From contig NZ_CP150241.1 in the NCBI RefSeq assembly GCF_037975235.1, positions 6,324,001 to 6,388,000 of the forward strand: a stretch of 64,000 bases of DNA, in the 5' to 3' direction. Under the pieces are notes generated by a model. It was not told where the DNA came from, searched no databases, and was given only the letters and a program-made list of their open reading frames with translations. Within the stretch, counting starts at the first letter, position 1. Each line of letters opens with the position of its first letter. Shown one piece after another: positions 23,030-32,361 of the stretch. This DNA is from Paenibacillus sp. FSL R5-0341 (GTDB lineage: Bacteria > Bacillota > Bacilli > Paenibacillales > Paenibacillaceae). The position numbers and the translations under genes are program-made.

Positions 23030-25267
23030 ATGTCTTTATTTAGAGTACGATATACAGTTCAAAAACAATATGATGAAAAAGACTGCGGTGCAGCATGTTT
23101 AGCAACCATCTCTCGACATTATGGACTAAAAATCCCCCTTACACGAATTAGAGAAACTGCCGGTACAGATAAATACGGAACTAACGCGTTAGGCTTAATT
23201 AAAGCTGCTGAACAACTAGGATTTTCAGCAAAAGGTGTCAAGGGTAGTCAAGATTCGTTCTTTAGTGACTTCCCACTCCCTTGTATTGCCCATGTAGTTA
23301 TCGATCAGAAGCTTCTCCATTATATAGTCATACATAAAATTACAAAGAAAAAAGTAATTATAGCTGACCCGGCAAAGGGGATTGTAAAGTATAGTCCTGA
23401 AGAGTTTTTTAAAATATGGACAGGCATCCTTATTTTTATGGTTCCGACCGCACAATTTCAGAAGAAAGATGAAACGCAGGGTGCTTTATCACGTTTCTTC
23501 ACCCTATTACTCCCACAGAAGCGAATGTTGTTTGGGATCTTTTTTGCGTCATTGCTATATACGACTCTAGGCATCCTAGGCGCATTTTACTTTAAGTTCT
23601 TACTTGATTCAATCGTTCCTTATAGGCTAGAGCAGACCTTACAATGGATTTCAATCGGTGTTATTATTCTGACCCTACTACAGACATTATTAAATGCTTT
23701 TAGAAGTCATTTATTATTATATTTAAGCCAAAAGCTCGACATCTCCTTAATACTTGGATACTACTACCATGTACTGAGATTACCTCTCTCTTTTTTCGAA
23801 ACCCGTAAAACAGGCGAAATTATCTCACGACTTATGGATGCATCCAAGGTTAGAGACGCAATATCCAGTGCAGCTCTGACCATTATGATTGATTCTCTGA
23901 TGGTAATTGCAGGAGGTATTATCCTATATACTCAGAACTCTTTCCTCTTTGGTATAACGGCAATTATGATACCACTCTATGCGCTAATTGTCTGGGGTTT
24001 CCATCGCACATTCGAGAGGCAAAACCGTGAGCAGATGGAACAGAATGCAGAACTTACTTCATACATTGTCGAATCAGTCAACGGTATTGAGACTCTTAAA
24101 GCTTATCAGGCTGAAAGAGAAGCTAACTTGGAAACCGAAAAGAAATTCACTAAATTATTGCGTACTTTCTTTAAATTTGGTTTTTCCAACAACTTTCAGT
24201 CCACTTTGAAAGGTGCTCTTCAGGGAGTCAGCGGGATTGTTATCCTTTGGATTGGAGCTAACGAAGTCTTAAAGGGACAATTAACGATGGGACAACTGAT
24301 TACATTTAATGCTTTGCTTGCATACTTTATAAATCCGATTTTAAACCTGATCAACCTACAATCTTCACTACAAACGGCTGTTGTTGCCGCAGATCGGCTA
24401 ACTGAAATTATGGATTTGGAACCTGAAAAAAAAGAGTCAGATGAAAGCAATATTAAACCAGCGTCACTAAAGGGATCTATCGACTTCAAAGATGTGCATT
24501 TCCGATATGGAACAAGACAATCCATCCTGAATGGTGTTGATCTACATGTCGACAGAGGAGAAAAGGTTGCGCTAGTAGGAGAGAGTGGTTCTGGTAAGAC
24601 AACCCTCGTTAAACTATTACTTCGTTTCTATGAGGCGGAAAAGGGAGAGCTATTGATTTCTGAAAATAATATAAAAGACATATCTATTGAGTCGCTTCGA
24701 CAGAAGATAAGTTATATCCCACAACAGACATTTTTCTTCAGCGGTACGATTAGAGATAACCTTGCCATGGGAGCAACATCCGAGATTGAAATGGATGAAA
24801 TTATCGAGGCAACTAAGCAAGCAAGTGCTCATGATTTTATTAATCAATTACCTATGCGGTATCAGACCAATCTTGAGGAGAATGCATCCAATCTATCAGG
24901 AGGACAACGTCAACGATTGGCTTTGGCACGCGCATTACTTACCAAACCTGACATTCTGATTTTGGATGAGGCAACCAGTAATTTGGATACCACTACGGAA
25001 AAAGCCGTTTCGGATACGATACACAGCCTGGATGATATGACGATGATTATTATTGCTCACCGCTTGAGTACGGTTATGCGTTGTGATCGGATCTTTGTAA
25101 TGGACAAAGGTACTGTGGTAGAGGCCGGAACACATGATCAGCTGCTACAACAGCGAGGGAGATATTTCGAGCTTTGGAAAGATCAGTTACCTGGAATAGA
25201 TACGGAAACTGTACAAGAAGAGAATCGTACTCTGCCTAAGCTGGAACACACGGGGGCGATGGTATGA
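23030..25267 (+). CDS. C39 peptidase domain-containing ABC exporter
   Basis: A 745-residue bacteriocin processing and export protein. Residues ~1-140 are the C39 cysteine protease: Q8, catalytic DCGAACLATISRHYG, His in LHYIVIHKI and Asp in IIADPAKG. Residues ~150-450 hold six transmembrane helices. Residues ~480-720 are the nucleotide-binding domain: Walker A GESGSGKT, Q-loop, signature LSGGQRQRLALARAL, Walker B ILILDEATS and switch IAHRLST. It should cleave leaders after Gly-Gly and export peptides A and B. GGAGG lies 5 nt before ATG 23030. The stop overlaps the next start (ATGA). Confidence 0.95.
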   Translation: MSLFRVRYTVQKQYDEKDCGAACLATISRHYGLKIPLTRIRETAGTDKYGTNALGLIKAAEQLGFSAKGVKGSQDSFFSDFPLPCIAHVVIDQKLLHYIVIHKITKKKVIIADPAKGIVKYSPEEFFKIWTGILIFMVPTAQFQKKDETQGALSRFFTLLLPQKRMLFGIFFASLLYTTLGILGAFYFKFLLDSIVPYRLEQTLQWISIGVIILTLLQTLLNAFRSHLLLYLSQKLDISLILGYYYHVLRLPLSFFETRKTGEIISRLMDASKVRDAISSAALTIMIDSLMVIAGGIILYTQNSFLFGITAIMIPLYALIVWGFHRTFERQNREQMEQNAELTSYIVESVNGIETLKAYQAEREANLETEKKFTKLLRTFFKFGFSNNFQSTLKGALQGVSGIVILWIGANEVLKGQLTMGQLITFNALLAYFINPILNLINLQSSLQTAVVAADRLTEIMDLEPEKKESDESNIKPASLKGSIDFKDVHFRYGTRQSILNGVDLHVDRGEKVALVGESGSGKTTLVKLLLRFYEAEKGELLISENNIKDISIESLRQKISYIPQQTFFFSGTIRDNLAMGATSEIEMDEIIEATKQASAHDFINQLPMRYQTNLEENASNLSGGQRQRLALARALLTKPDILILDEATSNLDTTTEKAVSDTIHSLDDMTMIIIAHRLSTVMRCDRIFVMDKGTVVEAGTHDQLLQQRGRYFELWKDQLPGIDTETVQEENRTLPKLEHTGAMV

Positions 25268-26643
25268 GTCTTAAACTTCTAAATCCTGAAGAGTTGAGAG
25301 ACAGCAGGGAAATGTTGGAGAAGAGATCTCCTGCATTTATTACCTGGTTTCTTCTAATACTGACGTTAATATTAGTCATTGCTTTTATCTGGAGCTGGAA
25401 AGCTCAGATTGATGTAGTTGTTAAAGCTCCCGGAGTAGTGAAACCTAATGAGAAGATATCCAAAATTGTTAATAAGGCTACAGGAAGTGTTTCAAAAATA
25501 TATGTACAACAGGGACAACGAGTTCAGGCTGGTGATAAGCTATTTTCTATTCAGACAGGAACTCTTAAAAGCGATAAAAATCGTTTGCAAAATGATTATA
25601 AGGAAACAGAGCAGAGATTAGCTGGACTTGAACAACTCTCTACAGCACTTTCGTCAGGTAATGATACAATGAAGTCAAACAAGACAGCAAATGCTCTACT
25701 GGGCAATGATAATCCAGTACAAAACAAGTTAGAATTGGATATTTCCAAAACGATTGCTGATCAGGTTGAAACGGATAAAACCATTGCAAATAAACGTCTC
25801 CTGCTCAAAAGTCTTAATTACGGAAGAAATTATTTAACCTCTGGTTCCGTGGAATATGAACGATATGAGAACTATAGCCTAAAGGTATCTCAGAATACAT
25901 TGGCTGAAACACAAATTCAGGAAGAGTACAAACGAGCGATCTTTAACAGTGATGAACTCACCACTACTGCGGCTATAGAAAAACTAAAAACGAACAAGCT
26001 ACAAATGGAAACTAATCAAAGTGAATTTCGATACACAATACAGTCCGAGTTAGAAGATGCACTGAAACAAAAACAAACGCTGAAAAAACAAGAATCTGAC
26101 TTGTACGTTCAGTTGCAGGATAGCATTGATGAGTTACGAAAACGGAAAAAGGAACTCTATAGCCAAATTAATACAATTCGTTCCAATCTGGATAAATATA
26201 CGGCCACAGCACCTACCTCAGGAGTTATCAATACCATAAACGAAGTAGGTGAAGGACAGCTTATCCAGGAAGGATTGCAAGTCATGGATGTCGTTCCCGT
26301 AAACAATACGATCTATTCCATTCAAATTGCTATGAATCACCAAGATATTGGAAGAATACATGAAGGAGATCCTGTGCGTTTTCATTTTGCCGCCTTCCCC
26401 TTAGAAGAGTACGGTTCTGTCCTTGGCAAAATAGATTCCATTAGTAGCGATGCTTTAGTAAACCCTCAAGATGGTTCCACTTATTACGTGGTGGAGGCCT
26501 CTCTTGAATCAATACAACTAAAAGATGCCCTTGGTCAGCAGGAACAGATCAAATCAGGTATGCAAACGGAAGCTCATATTATAACGGAGCAGAAGTCAGC
26601 ACTACAATGGCTCTTAGAGAAAATGGATTTTTGGACTAAATAA
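25264..26643 (+). CDS. HlyD family / bacteriocin secretion accessory protein
   Basis: 459 residues. A single N-terminal transmembrane helix (FITWFLLILTLILVIAFIW, residues ~24-43) is followed by a lipoyl-like half (VVKAPGVVKPNEKISKIVNK). Then come long coiled coils (residues ~100-330), the second lipoyl half (YTATAPTSGVINTINEVGEG) and a C-terminal beta domain. This is the membrane-fusion-type partner (ComB/LcnD class) of C39 exporters. It overlaps the exporter gene by 4 nt, so both are translated together. A strong terminator follows. Confidence 0.92.
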   Translation: MSLKLLNPEELRDSREMLEKRSPAFITWFLLILTLILVIAFIWSWKAQIDVVVKAPGVVKPNEKISKIVNKATGSVSKIYVQQGQRVQAGDKLFSIQTGTLKSDKNRLQNDYKETEQRLAGLEQLSTALSSGNDTMKSNKTANALLGNDNPVQNKLELDISKTIADQVETDKTIANKRLLLKSLNYGRNYLTSGSVEYERYENYSLKVSQNTLAETQIQEEYKRAIFNSDELTTTAAIEKLKTNKLQMETNQSEFRYTIQSELEDALKQKQTLKKQESDLYVQLQDSIDELRKRKKELYSQINTIRSNLDKYTATAPTSGVINTINEVGEGQLIQEGLQVMDVVPVNNTIYSIQIAMNHQDIGRIHEGDPVRFHFAAFPLEEYGSVLGKIDSISSDALVNPQDGSTYYVVEASLESIQLKDALGQQEQIKSGMQTEAHIITEQKSALQWLLEKMDFWTK

Positions 26644-26680
26644 CTTAATAAAAGAGCCGCCCTTCTGAGCGACTCATCGG

Positions 26681-26709
26681 GACTATCGAGAATATCTCGA
26701 TAGTCTTAT
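26681..26709. terminator. Terminator of the exporter operon
   Basis: A perfect 10-bp stem, GACTATCGAG-AATAT-CTCGATAGTC, followed by TTATTTACTTATT on +. Confidence 0.88.
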
Positions 26710-26734
26710 TTACTTATTCAACTAATATCTTTAT

Positions 26735-27715
26735 TTAACTACCCTTCACAGGGTAACTTACCGTAAACGCAGCACCCTCGATCCATTCGCCCGTAACAAA
26801 GTTCCGCCCCTTCACAACCACTCGATCCCTATAAATCTCCACATGAAGCCCTTCGCTGCCTTCCAGATGTTCATCCTGATCCGTCCATAGATAACCTACA
26901 GACGACGCATTGAACATGGTTGGCATGTGGCCTGCACCATCGTACATCGTATGCTGTGCCTCCAATTGCCAATGGGTATGGCCCGAGAAGAGAATTGCTT
27001 GCGGGTATTTAGCCAGAACGGCCTTGAGTTCCGCATCCTGATTTACACCATACCAGCCTTGTTCCTTCAACGACCCCGCTACCGTATCCATAAGCGGCTG
27101 GTGCAAGAAGAGAAAGATGGGTTGATTCGGCGTTGCTCGCTCAGACAATTTCGACTCTAGCCACTCCAACTGTTCAGCCGACATATCACAATCCTTCGGA
27201 TGAGGTTGCTCGGTGCCCAGGAAAATATAATGATACCCGTCAATCCAGTGATCGTGGTAAGAGCCCCTCATGCCTGTTGTCCCTTCAAAATCACTTAATC
27301 GACGCTGCCATAACCCGGCGACTGTAATTGATGCAGCTTCGTCTGAGATATCTTGGCCCTCCTGCTCCAATAACTCGGCTACTTCATCCTCTTTCATCTC
27401 GAGCAAAACGATCGGTGGATCTTGCCATACCACGGCTCCAATATCGTGGTTACCTACCGTGTAACGGATATCCGGCAAGTTCTCCGCATGTTGCTTCCAT
27501 ATGCGTTGCAACTCACGATATTCACTTGGCAGACCTCGATCCGTCACATCACCCACATGCATGATTCCGCTGCTTCCCTGACTGAACGTAGCTATGTCGG
27601 CTAACGCTTGCTCCAGATGCCGGTTATGAATATGATCTGCCTCATCCCGCACATGTGTGTCCGTAATGACCTGAAAGCTGGCAAGAGGTTGCTCAGAGGT
27701 ATGTTTATTTCCCAT
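26735..27715 (-). CDS. Metallophosphoesterase
   Basis: A 326-residue calcineurin-like phosphoesterase. The metal-binding motifs are all visible: D-x-H as VITDTHV near residue 18, GDVTDRG near residue 56, GNHD near residue 90, and the two histidines in LFLHQPL and SGHTHWQLEAQH. It probably hydrolyses a phosphodiester or phosphomonoester; the substrate is unknown. The start ATG 27715 sits in TGATG, overlapping the stop of the SMR gene, with GGAG 8 nt upstream. It is the last gene of a three-gene operon (HAD, SMR, this). Confidence 0.87.
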   Translation of the reverse strand: MGNKHTSEQPLASFQVITDTHVRDEADHIHNRHLEQALADIATFSQGSSGIMHVGDVTDRGLPSEYRELQRIWKQHAENLPDIRYTVGNHDIGAVVWQDPPIVLLEMKEDEVAELLEQEGQDISDEAASITVAGLWQRRLSDFEGTTGMRGSYHDHWIDGYHYIFLGTEQPHPKDCDMSAEQLEWLESKLSERATPNQPIFLFLHQPLMDTVAGSLKEQGWYGVNQDAELKAVLAKYPQAILFSGHTHWQLEAQHTMYDGAGHMPTMFNASSVGYLWTDQDEHLEGSEGLHVEIYRDRVVVKGRNFVTGEWIEGAAFTVSYPVKGS

Positions 27716-28053
27716 CAAGAATCACTCCATTTCAGTCCAATAATGCCAATCAGAATAAAACCGATCCATACCATCGACGTGAGCCGCAGACGTTCACCGA
27801 AATAGTAATGCCCTACGACGCCAATGAGCGTGATGCCCACCCCAGACCAGATCGCATAGGCTACAGCCAGCGGCATATACTTCACTGCAAAATTCAGAAA
27901 CGTAAAGCTTGCGCCATAACATACAAACATCATAATCGAAGGCCATAACCGTGAGAATCCATCCGATACTTTTAGCAAAATAGTAGCACTCAGCTCCAGC
28001 CCGATGGCCAGAGCCAACAGAACCCAGCCCAAGTAAGCGTGACTGTTCGTCAT
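27715..28053 (-). CDS. SMR family small multidrug efflux transporter
   Basis: A 112-residue protein with four transmembrane helices, the usual size of EmrE/QacE/SugE-type transporters. The membrane-embedded glutamate lies in LALAIGLELSATILLK near residue 20. The family signature continues AVKYMPLAVAYAIWSGVGI, then a GERL loop and GIIGLKWSDS at the end. It exchanges protons for cationic compounds or, in the Gdx subtype, guanidinium; the subtype cannot be fixed here. The start overlaps the HAD stop as ATGA. Confidence 0.88.
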   Translation of the reverse strand: MTNSHAYLGWVLLALAIGLELSATILLKVSDGFSRLWPSIMMFVCYGASFTFLNFAVKYMPLAVAYAIWSGVGITLIGVVGHYYFGERLRLTSMVWIGFILIGIIGLKWSDS

Positions 28054-28820
28054 CGGCCAAGCCCACCATTCAGCAATTCATGGAACGATTGAATCGTTCT
28101 ATCCGCCAAGCGGATTTTTCCCGGTTCTCCAATCCCAATCCTATACCCCGCACCAGCAGTTCGTGCCATCTCCATGTCTCCGTCCGTATCTCCAATAACC
28201 ACCGTATGCTGTACAGATACACCTAACCGTTCACAAGCAAGTATAAGCATATCGGGAAAAGGTTTCCCCCGCTCCACCAGATCTGTACCAATCACCACGT
28301 CAAAGAAGGAATCCAGCCCCATCCACTGCAAGTGCTTGATTGCACTAGGTGTATCATCTGCCGTCACGACACCCATAACTACGCCTTCGGTACGGCACTG
28401 TTCAAGGAATTCTCGAACGCCCGGTAACGGATGTGCCGGACGATGCTGCTCCATCTCTTCCTCCGCTCGCGCCAAACACTCCCGGACCATAATCTTAGCT
28501 TCCGCCCAGCTGAGACCCGCACGATATCCATGCCATGTTAACACGGCATACACTTCATCCATGGTTCCCATCGCAAGCGGGCCCCGCACATCATACCCAA
28601 TCATTCGACCCTGGTCATCGTGGAAAGTTCCCCAGATCTGCGGAAGTTCATCTGTGTTAATACGAAGTCCCCAGGTAGCTAGCTGGTCTCTAAACTCGTT
28701 CAACACACAATCGGTCCAGAACCCCCACATGCCCGTAAAATCAAGTAATGTCCCATCCTTATCAAACAAAACAGCTTCAATCGGATTAGGCAATCCGTCC
28801 ACATACGTCTCATCTTGCAT
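28050..28820 (-). CDS. HAD family hydrolase
   Basis: 256 residues. Motif I is VLFDKDGTLLDF (nucleophile Asp near residue 20), motif II VVTADDTPSA, motif III with Lys in VERGKPFPD, and motif IV VIGDTDGDMEMA. The helical cap between residues ~30 and 110 places it in the phosphoglycolate phosphatase-like subfamily. Likely a small-molecule phosphatase. AAGGAG precedes ATG by 8 nt. First gene of a three-gene operon with 4-bp overlaps. Confidence 0.88.
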   Translation of the reverse strand: MQDETYVDGLPNPIEAVLFDKDGTLLDFTGMWGFWTDCVLNEFRDQLATWGLRINTDELPQIWGTFHDDQGRMIGYDVRGPLAMGTMDEVYAVLTWHGYRAGLSWAEAKIMVRECLARAEEEMEQHRPAHPLPGVREFLEQCRTEGVVMGVVTADDTPSAIKHLQWMGLDSFFDVVIGTDLVERGKPFPDMLILACERLGVSVQHTVVIGDTDGDMEMARTAGAGYRIGIGEPGKIRLADRTIQSFHELLNGGLGR

Positions 28821-28971
28821 TGGTTAAACTCCTTGTCTGCGATCTTGTATAAACGGAAAGGACGGTACAGCATGTACCGCCCATTTCGCATGAGTTACTT
28901 ATAGCAATACGTTTGCTTGTTATTCGAGCTGCTTCTCGACCGAAGCACGTGGAAGCAGTTTATCGATATCG

Positions 28972-30345
28972 TTATTTCGTTACACGATCCAGTTCTTTCT
29001 GCGCTTTCTCTTTCGCTTCCTTCAGCGCCTGCTCAGCTGGTATATTATTGATCTGTACTTTATCAGCTGCATCTTTCAATGCATCGTTGATTTTGCCACC
29101 TGTTGGATCCTGGAATGGAGCCGAAGCGTGAGCTGCTTGTTGCAGGGGTACAGTGATCTGTGGATTTTCCTCACTGAATTTCATGAACTCTGGATCTTGT
29201 TGAGCCGATTGACGCACTGCAATATATCCGGTATTCATAGACCATGAAGCTGTGTTGGACGTCTCAGAGAAGTACGTAAACCATTTATAAGCAGCTTGTT
29301 GTTGCTCTGGACTAGCTGCTGCCGGAATACCTGCCAAAATGGCATTCGCTACCGGTTTACCTTCACCAATGCCTTCCCAACCTGGTTGTTGCATCGCAGC
29401 GACTACGCTAAAGTCCAAGTCACCTTGGTCACCACTTGATCCGGTGTAACCTGCTGCTTTGTTTTTCATCACATTATCAATTGTTTTGTACCAATATTCC
29501 CAACCTTGACCACCATACTCGATGCCCATGATTTTGTCTTCGTTAATCCATTTACGGAACAGGTCCCATGTCTCGATCCACTCTGGGGAGTCAATCATAA
29601 CGGTTTTGCCATCGTCGCTAAGAATCTGACCACCCTTACCCAATACGGCATCAATCATGTTGTCTTTACCCCACATCGGTTGCCAGCCAGAGAACGTTGT
29701 CTTGCCATTCTCTTGTTTGCTCATCTTCGCTGCTGCTTCAGCCAACGCTTCCCATGTTGTCAGACTCGCTGGATCGATTCCGTTCTCTTTTAACGTATCC
29801 ATACGGTAATACATGATTTGGGTCGTTCCATACATAGGTAGGAAGTATTGCTTACCATCCACCTGTCCCTGGTTCAGGAACGTTTGAATGAAATCGTCTT
29901 TCTTAAAATTCGGGTCCGCCGCGATCATCTCATCCATCGGTGCATAGTATCCTTTGCGTGCCCAGTCTATGTTAGCACTCAGTACAGCGGCCGGAACCTT
30001 CTTGGAAGCAATCGCTGCTTGCAGCTTCTGTTCCGTTTCCGTGTAATCTGCTTGTACAATTCCCTTCACAACGACTTCGTTCTGGGAGGCGTTGAACGCA
30101 TCAATCGTTTTTTTCATGTTATCGCCCAGATTACCACCCAGACCATACCAGAACTCGATCTCCACCGGATCTTTCGCCTGAGCTTCGGTTCCACTGGCAG
30201 CAGCCGTCGTGCTTGATTCTGCGGGTGCTTGTGTTCCACAAGCTGTCATTAGCGCAAAGCTAGTCGCGAGTACCAGCGACATGCCGCCTTTCCAGTTCAA
30301 CCTCAATCTCTTTTTCCATGTCATGCTTGCCTGACTCCAATTCAT
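28972..30345 (-). CDS. Sugar ABC transporter substrate-binding lipoprotein
   Basis: 457 residues from ATG 30345 behind GGGAGG. The signal peptide ends in the lipobox LMTAC; the mature N-terminus is Ser/Thr/Ala-rich. The family 1 extracellular solute-binding fold shows as VEIEFWYGLGGNLGDNMKKT, TIDAFNASQNEVVV, YGTTQIMYYRMDTLKENGID and AANAILAGIPAAAS-like stretches. It binds the imported saccharide outside the membrane. Third gene of an operon with two permease genes. No ATPase gene is present, so it probably uses a shared MsmX/UgpC-type ATPase. Confidence 0.9.
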   Translation of the reverse strand: MNWSQASMTWKKRLRLNWKGGMSLVLATSFALMTACGTQAPAESSTTAAASGTEAQAKDPVEIEFWYGLGGNLGDNMKKTIDAFNASQNEVVVKGIVQADYTETEQKLQAAIASKKVPAAVLSANIDWARKGYYAPMDEMIAADPNFKKDDFIQTFLNQGQVDGKQYFLPMYGTTQIMYYRMDTLKENGIDPASLTTWEALAEAAAKMSKQENGKTTFSGWQPMWGKDNMIDAVLGKGGQILSDDGKTVMIDSPEWIETWDLFRKWINEDKIMGIEYGGQGWEYWYKTIDNVMKNKAAGYTGSSGDQGDLDFSVVAAMQQPGWEGIGEGKPVANAILAGIPAAASPEQQQAAYKWFTYFSETSNTASWSMNTGYIAVRQSAQQDPEFMKFSEENPQITVPLQQAAHASAPFQDPTGGKINDALKDAADKVQINNIPAEQALKEAKEKAQKELDRVTK

Positions 30346-30382
30346 TGTCGTTCCTCCCGTTTTAGGTGAATGGTAGTGCATA

Positions 30383-31288
30383 TCAGTTCTTGTTCACACC
30401 AGCCGTAATATTCACGCTCTGCATGATCGTCTTCTGGGTGAACAGGAAGAGAATAAGTAGGGGTGCAATGGTGAAGGCACTCGCAGCCATAATCTGTGGC
30501 CAAGCCAGTCCATATGCCCCACCTTCTACAAAGAAGCTGCGCAGACCAGCCGATACCAGCTGCAGGTCAGGATCTTTGGTGATGAGCATAGGCCAGAAAT
30601 AGTTGTTGTACTGTTCAATAAACGTAATCAGAACCATCACGGCGAAGCTTGAGCGAACAAGTGGCGTGATAATCGTCCAGAGAATCCGGAAGTGGGATGC
30701 ACCGTCCAGCTGTCCGGCTTCCACCAATTCATGAGATACCTGCATGAACGCCTGCCGGATCAGGAAGATCGAGAACACGCTGACGCAGTTGGATACAATC
30801 AAGCCTGTGTAGGAATCTAGCAAGTTAAGTTCGCTAAGCACCAGGTAACTAGGCAAATATACGGCTGTACTCGGTATCATATAACCCACCAGAATCAGGG
30901 ATGTCAGTACACCTTTGAGACGGAATTTCATATGTGTCAGAGCGTAAGCCATCATACTGGAGTTGACGATCTGAAATAGACAGATGGCTAAGGCCACCCC
31001 GGTACTGTTCAGGATGTAGCGGGCAAATGGTGCCGCATTCCAGGCGTCCACATAGTTGCTCCACAGGAACGTCTCCGGCCAGAAGGTCGGCGGGAACTGC
31101 CAGATCTCATCATTGGTTTTGAATCCACTAATGACCATCCAATAGAAGGGAAAGGCTGTACCCAGCGCGATAACGGCTAACAGCAGGTAGCGGATTAATT
31201 TACTTATTTTAAAAATTGGTTGTGACACGTTCTGCAACTCCTTGCGCTTCATCCGTTTAGACTTTTTGTTGGGCAATGTCATTGTCAT
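30383..31288 (-). CDS. Carbohydrate ABC transporter permease (MalG type)
   Basis: 301 residues with six transmembrane helices. The N-terminus is basic and cytoplasmic. The EAA loop is seen as EAGQLDGASHFRILWTIITPLV (EAA--DGA------I--P). It ends PLLILFLFTQKTIMQSVNITAGVNK, typical of CUT1 inner-membrane subunits. Its start shares one base with the stop of the partner permease (TAATG), so they are translated together. Confidence 0.9.
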   Translation of the reverse strand: MTMTLPNKKSKRMKRKELQNVSQPIFKISKLIRYLLLAVIALGTAFPFYWMVISGFKTNDEIWQFPPTFWPETFLWSNYVDAWNAAPFARYILNSTGVALAICLFQIVNSSMMAYALTHMKFRLKGVLTSLILVGYMIPSTAVYLPSYLVLSELNLLDSYTGLIVSNCVSVFSIFLIRQAFMQVSHELVEAGQLDGASHFRILWTIITPLVRSSFAVMVLITFIEQYNNYFWPMLITKDPDLQLVSAGLRSFFVEGGAYGLAWPQIMAASAFTIAPLLILFLFTQKTIMQSVNITAGVNKN

Positions 31289-32163
31289 TAGTAGTGCACC
31301 AGACGTCTGCCAAGCAGGAAGGATACTCCCGACAGCAACACGCAGATCAGAATGATCACAACGGCGATGGACGAAGCTTCACCTACATTAAAGGATTCGA
31401 ATGCAGACTGGTAATACATGTACAGCAACGTTCTCGTTGATCCCGCCGGTCCACCCTGCGTCATGACATTGATCTGGTCATAGGCTTGCAAGGACTGGAT
31501 AGTAAGAATAATCGAGAGAAAAAACGTCGTTGGTGAGATCAGCGGCAATGTGATACTTCTGAACTTGTCCCAACCGTTGGCTCCATCGATTGAAGCTGCT
31601 TCAAGCAGATCGGAAGGTAGATTTCGTAGCGCAACCAGATAAAATACCATCGCCCATCCTATCGACTTCCAGAGCGTGACAATCAGAACAGCAACCAACG
31701 CCCAGTCCGCGTCACGCAACCAGCCGATCGGAGATACGCCAACCCAGCCCAGCATCAGATTAGCGAGTCCGACTTCTGGCTCAAAGATCCAGGACCACGC
31801 AATGGATACCGCAACTGTCGGGGTGACCCAAGGTGAGAAGAGTAATGTCCGGAAGATGCCGGATGATTTGATTTTGCTATTCATGAGCATCGCAAGTGCC
31901 AATCCGCCCACAATGGTTGGGATTACACTGCCCAGTCCGAATAACAAGGTTACTTTCAGTGATCGATAGAATTCAGAGTTTGTCAGCAGATAACTGTAAT
32001 TGTCCAACCCAACGAACAGCTTGTCCGGGCTCATGAAGTCCCAATCGGTGAAACTGAGATAAACGATATATCCCAGAGGTCCCAGCCAGAAGATCAGCAA
32101 TGGGATTAGAGCAGGCAGCGTGAATAGAACCGCTTCAGACTCCCTCCATAGTTTTAAACGCAA
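31288..32163 (-). CDS. Carbohydrate ABC transporter permease (MalF type)
   Basis: About 291 residues from TTG 32163 (8 nt after AAGGAG); the GTG at 32172 abuts the ribosome binding site and is less likely. Six transmembrane helices. The start LFTLPALIPLLIFWLGPLGY and the EAA loop LLEAASIDGANGWDKFRSITLPLI mark a CUT1 permease. First gene of the operon (permease, permease, binding protein). The promoter region shares the intergenic space with a GbsR/MarR-type regulator and contains a palindrome at 32239-32258. Confidence 0.9.
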   Translation of the reverse strand: MRLKLWRESEAVLFTLPALIPLLIFWLGPLGYIVYLSFTDWDFMSPDKLFVGLDNYSYLLTNSEFYRSLKVTLLFGLGSVIPTIVGGLALAMLMNSKIKSSGIFRTLLFSPWVTPTVAVSIAWSWIFEPEVGLANLMLGWVGVSPIGWLRDADWALVAVLIVTLWKSIGWAMVFYLVALRNLPSDLLEAASIDGANGWDKFRSITLPLISPTTFFLSIILTIQSLQAYDQINVMTQGGPAGSTRTLLYMYYQSAFESFNVGEASSIAVVIILICVLLSGVSFLLGRRLVHY

Positions 32164-32238
32164 ATCCCCCACTCCTTACTGTCCAATTTTTCTTTAATGA
32201 TTGGGAATTTTTGAGTATAATCGACTTTATATTTCTTC

Positions 32239-32258
32239 TGTACAAAATTGATTGTACA
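32239..32258. promoter_or_regulatory. Candidate operator in the permease/GbsR divergent region
   Basis: TGTACAA-AATTGA-TTGTACA, perfect 7-bp arms with a 6-nt spacer. It lies about 75 bp from the permease start and 100 bp from the regulator start. Confidence 0.5.
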
Positions 32259-32361
32259 CTTGTATTGAAAATTCTAATTCCGGCTTATGTTAAAATTGGA
32301 ACAAGTCATGTAAAATATGAGGCAGCTAGTGGGAACGCTATCATAAACCAGAGGTGACAAT

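Noticed and set aside
28174..28827. 217-codon plus-strand frame
   Set aside because: Antisense to the HAD hydrolase, Ser/Thr/Pro-rich shadow without a ribosome binding site.
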